The notes under the pieces were generated by a model. It searched no databases, was not told the DNA's origin, and worked only from the letters and a program-made list of their open reading frames with translations. A program made the position numbers and the translations under genes. Shown one piece after another: positions 60,680-64,000 of a DNA stretch of 64,000 bases. This DNA is from DATLFA01 sp039934635 (GTDB lineage: Bacteria; Actinomycetota; Acidimicrobiia; Acidimicrobiales; WLNW01). The stretch's first letter is position 1. Each line of letters opens with the position of its first letter. The DNA is taken from assembly GCA_039934635.1 (NCBI GenBank), contig JBDTLT010000008.1, positions 11,124 to 75,123 on the forward strand. Direction: 5' to 3'.

Positions 60680-63139
60680 ATGGCGACTGTCCATACGGTT
60701 TCGGGCGGCTTCACCGACGCGCCCGGCAAGATCATGAGTCTCGAGACCGGCAAGCTCGCCGGCCAGGCCGACGGCGCGGTGGTTGCCCGGCTGGGTGACA
60801 CCATCGTGCTCGTCACGGCTACGGCGGCCAAGCACGTTCGAGAAAATGCCGATTTCTTTCCCCTGACCGTCGATGTCGAAGAGCGCATGTACGCCGCGGG
60901 CAAGATCCCCGGCTCGTTCTTCCGGCGTGAAGGCCGTGCGCCCGAGGCCGCGATCCTCAACTGCCGGCTCATCGACCGGTCACTGCGCCCGTCGTTCCCC
61001 GACGGCTTCCGCAACGAGATCCACGTCGTCGCCACGGTCTTCGGCGCCGATCAGGTCAACCCTTACGACGTGCTCGCCCTCAACGGCGCTTCGGCCGCGT
61101 TGATGATCTCCGGTATCCCTTTCGGCGGGCCTATCGGTGCGGTCCGCATCGCGTGGACCCAAGACGGCAAGTGGATCGCGCACCCCACCTATCAAGAGAC
61201 CGATGAAGCGTGCTTCGAGATGGTCGTTGCCGGCGCGTACACCGCCGAGGGCTCCGACATCGCCGTGATGATGGTCGAGGCCGGCGGCACCGAGAAGTCC
61301 TTCGACTTCTACGAAGACGGCGCCCCCAAGGTCGACGAGGCCGTGTTGGCCCGAGGCCTCGACGAGTCCAAGCAGTGGATCCGCGAAGCCATCGAAATCC
61401 AACGTCGACTGATCGATGCCGTAGGTCCCCGTGCGCCGCTGGCCTACGACCTGTTGGTCGATTACCCCGAGGCCATCTGGGACGCGGTTGTCACGGCCGG
61501 CACCGCTCGTATCACCGAGACGCAAAAGATCGTCGACAAGTCCGCCCGCCTCGCCGCCGAGAGCGAAGCGCGCCAGGCGATCATCGACGAGTTGCTGCCG
61601 AAGTTCGTCGACACCGAGCCCGCGGCCGAGAAGTACATCAAGGCCGCCGTGCGATCGCTCACCAAGAAGGTCGTGCGCGCTCGCATCGTCAAAGAAGGCC
61701 AGCGCATCGACGGCCGCGGCGTGCGCGATCTGCGCTCGATTTCGGCCGAGGTCGGGCTCATCCCGACGGCCCACGGCACCGGGTTGTTCAACCGCGGTGA
61801 GACGCAGGTGCTCAACTTCTGCACGCTCGGTATGCAACGCCTCGATCAGATGATCGACGGCATCGATCCGATCACGCGCAAGCGCTTCATGCACCACTAC
61901 AACATGGCGCCGTTCTCCACCGGTGAGGCCGGCTTCATGCGCGGCCCCAAGCGTCGCGAGATCGGCCACGGCGCGTTGGCCGAGCGCGCGGTCTACCCCG
62001 TGGTGCCCAGCTTCGAATCGTTCCCGTACACCATCCGCCTGGTCTCCGAAGCGTTGTCGTCCAACGGTTCGACCTCCATGGCGTCGGTGTGCTCGTCGTC
62101 GCTGTCGCTGATGGACGCCGGTGTGCCCATCAAGGCGCCCGTCGCCGGTATCGCCATGGGCCTCGTGTTCGCCGAAGGCGAGTACACCGCGCTGACCGAC
62201 ATCCTCGGTGCCGAAGATGCGTTCGGTGACATGGACTTCAAGGTCGCCGGCACCGCCGATGCGATCACGGCGCTGCAACTCGACACCAAGATCGACGGCA
62301 TCCCCGCCGATGTGTTGGCGGCGGCACTTTCGCAAGCCCGCGACGCTCGCTTGTCGATCCTCGACATCATGCACGCCGCCATCAACGCCCCTCGCTCCGA
62401 TGTCGGTGCCAACGCACCCAAGATCGTGAGCTTCGAGATCCCCGCCGACAAGATCGGTGAGGTCATCGGCCCCAAGGGCAAGGTGATCAACCAGATCCAA
62501 GCCGACACCGGCGCCGACATCGCGGTCGACGACAAAGACGGCGTGGGCATCGTGTCGATCGGCTCGCCCAATCGTGATGCGGTCTACGCGGCCGAGCAGG
62601 CGATCAGGCTCATCATCTCCCCACCCCGCGCCGAGATCGGCGAGGTCTACAAAGGCCGCGTCGTCAACATCACCAAGTTCGGTGCGTTCGTCAACATCCT
62701 CCCGGGCCGCGATGGTCTCGTGCACATCTCCAAGCTCGGCGGCGGACGCCGTGTCGATCGTGTCGAAGATGTCGTATCGCTCGGTGACGAGATCGAAGTC
62801 GTCGTCGAGGACATCGACGGCAACAACAAGATCTCGTTGACACCCGTCGGCATGGCCGCGGCGCCGAGCACCAACGGCGACGGTGGGCACGAATCCGCTC
62901 CTCGCAGCAGCGGTGGCGACGAGTCGGGCATCGAGTACGTGTCGTTCGAAGAGAACTTCGACAACGAACTCCGCGCCGAACACGGCGATCTGGGTCCGGC
63001 CGGCGGTCGGGGCCCGAGCGAACGTGCTCCCGGTGGCGGCGGTCGCGGTGGCGGTGGTCGCAGCGGTGGCGGCGGCGGTCGCGATCGTGGCGGACGTGGT
63101 GGTGGCGGCGGCGGTCGCGACCGCGGCGGCCGGCGCTGA
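60680..63139 (+). CDS. pnp: Polyribonucleotide nucleotidyltransferase (PNPase) with Gly/Arg-rich tail
   Basis: 3'-5' exoribonuclease and RNA/nucleotide polymerase. 819 residues: two RNase PH-like halves (SFFRREGRAPEAAIL, RSLRPSFP; GTGLFNRGETQVLNF, EIGHGALAERA), KH domain (IPADKIGEVIGPKGKVIN) and S1 domain (GEVYKGRVVNITKFGAFVNILPGRDGLVHIS). After about residue 785 a tail of Gly and Arg (RGGGGRSGGG-type) ends the protein, resembling eukaryotic RGG boxes. ATG 60680 has AAGGAG at 6 nt. Confidence 0.96.
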   Translation: MATVHTVSGGFTDAPGKIMSLETGKLAGQADGAVVARLGDTIVLVTATAAKHVRENADFFPLTVDVEERMYAAGKIPGSFFRREGRAPEAAILNCRLIDRSLRPSFPDGFRNEIHVVATVFGADQVNPYDVLALNGASAALMISGIPFGGPIGAVRIAWTQDGKWIAHPTYQETDEACFEMVVAGAYTAEGSDIAVMMVEAGGTEKSFDFYEDGAPKVDEAVLARGLDESKQWIREAIEIQRRLIDAVGPRAPLAYDLLVDYPEAIWDAVVTAGTARITETQKIVDKSARLAAESEARQAIIDELLPKFVDTEPAAEKYIKAAVRSLTKKVVRARIVKEGQRIDGRGVRDLRSISAEVGLIPTAHGTGLFNRGETQVLNFCTLGMQRLDQMIDGIDPITRKRFMHHYNMAPFSTGEAGFMRGPKRREIGHGALAERAVYPVVPSFESFPYTIRLVSEALSSNGSTSMASVCSSSLSLMDAGVPIKAPVAGIAMGLVFAEGEYTALTDILGAEDAFGDMDFKVAGTADAITALQLDTKIDGIPADVLAAALSQARDARLSILDIMHAAINAPRSDVGANAPKIVSFEIPADKIGEVIGPKGKVINQIQADTGADIAVDDKDGVGIVSIGSPNRDAVYAAEQAIRLIISPPRAEIGEVYKGRVVNITKFGAFVNILPGRDGLVHISKLGGGRRVDRVEDVVSLGDEIEVVVEDIDGNNKISLTPVGMAAAPSTNGDGGHESAPRSSGGDESGIEYVSFEENFDNELRAEHGDLGPAGGRGPSERAPGGGGRGGGGRSGGGGGRDRGGRGGGGGGRDRGGRR

Positions 63140-64000
63140 ACCAAAGGCCGAATCCCAAACTGACGCGGTCCGCGAGCGGCTTGCGCGTCATCACCGAACA
63201 GATCGATGACGCGCATACCGTCGCCATTGGTTGTTACGTCGGTGTTGGCACGCGTGACGAACCGGCCGCGTCGGTGGGGGCGTCGCATTTCCTCGAGCAC
63301 TTGTTGTTCAAAGGGACGTCGACGCGCACGGCGCGCGAGATCGCCGAGGTCGTCGATTCGACCGGCGGCGATATGAACGCCTATACGACAAAGGAATACA
63401 CGGCCTTCTACCTTCGAGTGCCGGCGCGTCATCTCGAACTCGGTGTCGAATTGTTGTGCGATGTCGTGACGGCGCCGGCATTTCGCGGACCCGAGTTCGA
63501 GTCCGAACGTCAGGTGATCCTCGAAGAGTTGCACCTGCAACAAGACGAACCCGACGATCTCGTGCACACGGTGCTGTACGAGAACCTGTTCCCGGAGCAT
63601 CCGCTCGGATGGGAGATCGTCGGCCACGAGCGCTCCATCAGAGCGATGACACCGCGCTCGGTGCGGGCATTCCACAAGCGGTGGTACGTCCCCACCAACA
63701 TGGTCTTCGCGGCGGCAGGCCCGGTCGATCACCGGCGCTTCGCCGCGGCGGTGCGCCGTCGCCTCGGCCCGCTCGCCGAGGGGCACACGCCGCGCCGGCA
63801 CCGCCCGCGCTCGGCGCCTGCGCCGCGTCGTATCGTGCGCCGCGCCGGCGAATCCGCCCACCTGTCGTTCGGTTGGCGCGCCGTCGACCACTTCGATCCC
63901 GACCGCTATGCGCTCGCACTGGTGAACCAAGTCATCGGTGGCGGTATGTCGAGCCGGTTGTTCCAGACCATTCGCGAAGACCACGGGCTCGCGTATTCGA
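63136..64000 (+). CDS. pepR: M16 family zinc peptidase (PepR-like, 3' partial)
   Basis: The frame continues past the window end; 288 residues are visible. Inverted zinc motif HFLEH at 51-55 and third ligand E131 (76 residues after the motif) are both correct for M16 peptidases. The family N-terminus (LTRSASGLRVITEQIDDAHTVAIGCYVGVGTRDE) is found, but no ATG or GTG precedes it in frame; a CTG at 63136 overlapping the pnp stop (CTGA) is the best start, TTG 63181 the alternative. pnp-pepR order is typical for actinobacteria. Confidence 0.9.
   Translation, partial: MNQRPNPKLTRSASGLRVITEQIDDAHTVAIGCYVGVGTRDEPAASVGASHFLEHLLFKGTSTRTAREIAEVVDSTGGDMNAYTTKEYTAFYLRVPARHLELGVELLCDVVTAPAFRGPEFESERQVILEELHLQQDEPDDLVHTVLYENLFPEHPLGWEIVGHERSIRAMTPRSVRAFHKRWYVPTNMVFAAAGPVDHRRFAAAVRRRLGPLAEGHTPRRHRPRSAPAPRRIVRRAGESAHLSFGWRAVDHFDPDRYALALVNQVIGGGMSSRLFQTIREDHGLAYS

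Noticed and set aside
60980..62983. Minus-strand frame of 667 residues opposite pnp
   Set aside because: Antisense of a certain gene; low-complexity Asp/Arg/Val composition and no domain.

Overview
The window is high-GC DNA with many GTG and TTG starts, very short or overlapping intergenic distances, and repeated TANNNT boxes only 6-9 nt before start codons (leaderless-type promoters). Gene content and order (ftsY, ffh, rpsP, khpA, rimM, trmD, rplS, yraN, comM, dprA, xerC, whiG, rpsB, tsf, pyrH, frr, cdsA, dxr, rseP/rip1, ispG, proS, rimP, nusA, ylxR, infB, ylxP, rbfA, truB, ribF, then rpsO, pnp, pepR) match the conserved chromosomal block of Actinomycetota. The FliA/WhiG sigma factor, the eukaryote-like ProRS and the secreted protein with 'VLDTR' repeat modules suggest a deep-branching actinobacterium, possibly Acidimicrobiia. 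That lineage guess is an inference from style, not a database result.

Region 1 (1-34222) is the housekeeping block, almost all on the + strand. It covers protein targeting (FtsY, Ffh), ribosome and tRNA maturation, DNA uptake and recombination (ComM, DprA, XerC), a sporulation/motility-type sigma factor, translation factors, CDP-diacylglycerol and isoprenoid synthesis (CdsA, Dxr, IspG), regulated intramembrane proteolysis (RseP), and the rimP-nusA-infB-rbfA-truB-ribF series. Extra genes sit in it: a secreted GH43-like protein between ftsY and ffh, a GH51 arabinofuranosidase-like enzyme between trmD and rplS, and a small hydrolase/membrane-protein cluster between ispG and proS.

Region 2 (34223-60184) is a roughly 26-kb accessory island inserted between ribF and rpsO, which I expect to be near neighbours in related genomes. 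Its left edge is a gene-free, palindrome-rich stretch with a 49-bp direct repeat. It holds an eight-gene translationally coupled operon (VOC protein, FadR-type GntR regulator, cupin, HyuA, HyuB, AMP-forming ligase, Rieske oxygenase, RraA-like aldolase), a second acyl-CoA synthetase, a BMP-type ABC importer operon ending in an MDR reductase, an acetamidase/formamidase, two VOC proteins, and an amidohydrolase divergent from a second Rieske oxygenase. Pyrophosphatase, a TerC protein and a DMT-family exporter are also present.

The strongest new observation is a 20-bp motif (ATGGTCWGACCATCAGACCG) present three times, each just upstream of one of the three main operons of the island. Its core, TGGTCWGACCA, fits the operator pattern of FadR-type GntR proteins, and such a regulator is encoded in the first operon. 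I infer one local regulon that links uptake (BMP/ABC) with catabolism (Rieske, CoA ligase, hydantoinase-type amidase, VOC) of an unidentified, probably nitrogen-containing compound.

Region 3 (60185-64000) resumes the conserved block with rpsO, pnp (with a glycine/arginine-rich tail) and the start of a pepR-type M16 peptidase that runs off the window and seems to use a CTG start. No rRNA, tRNA, CRISPR array, transposase or insertion sequence was recognised.
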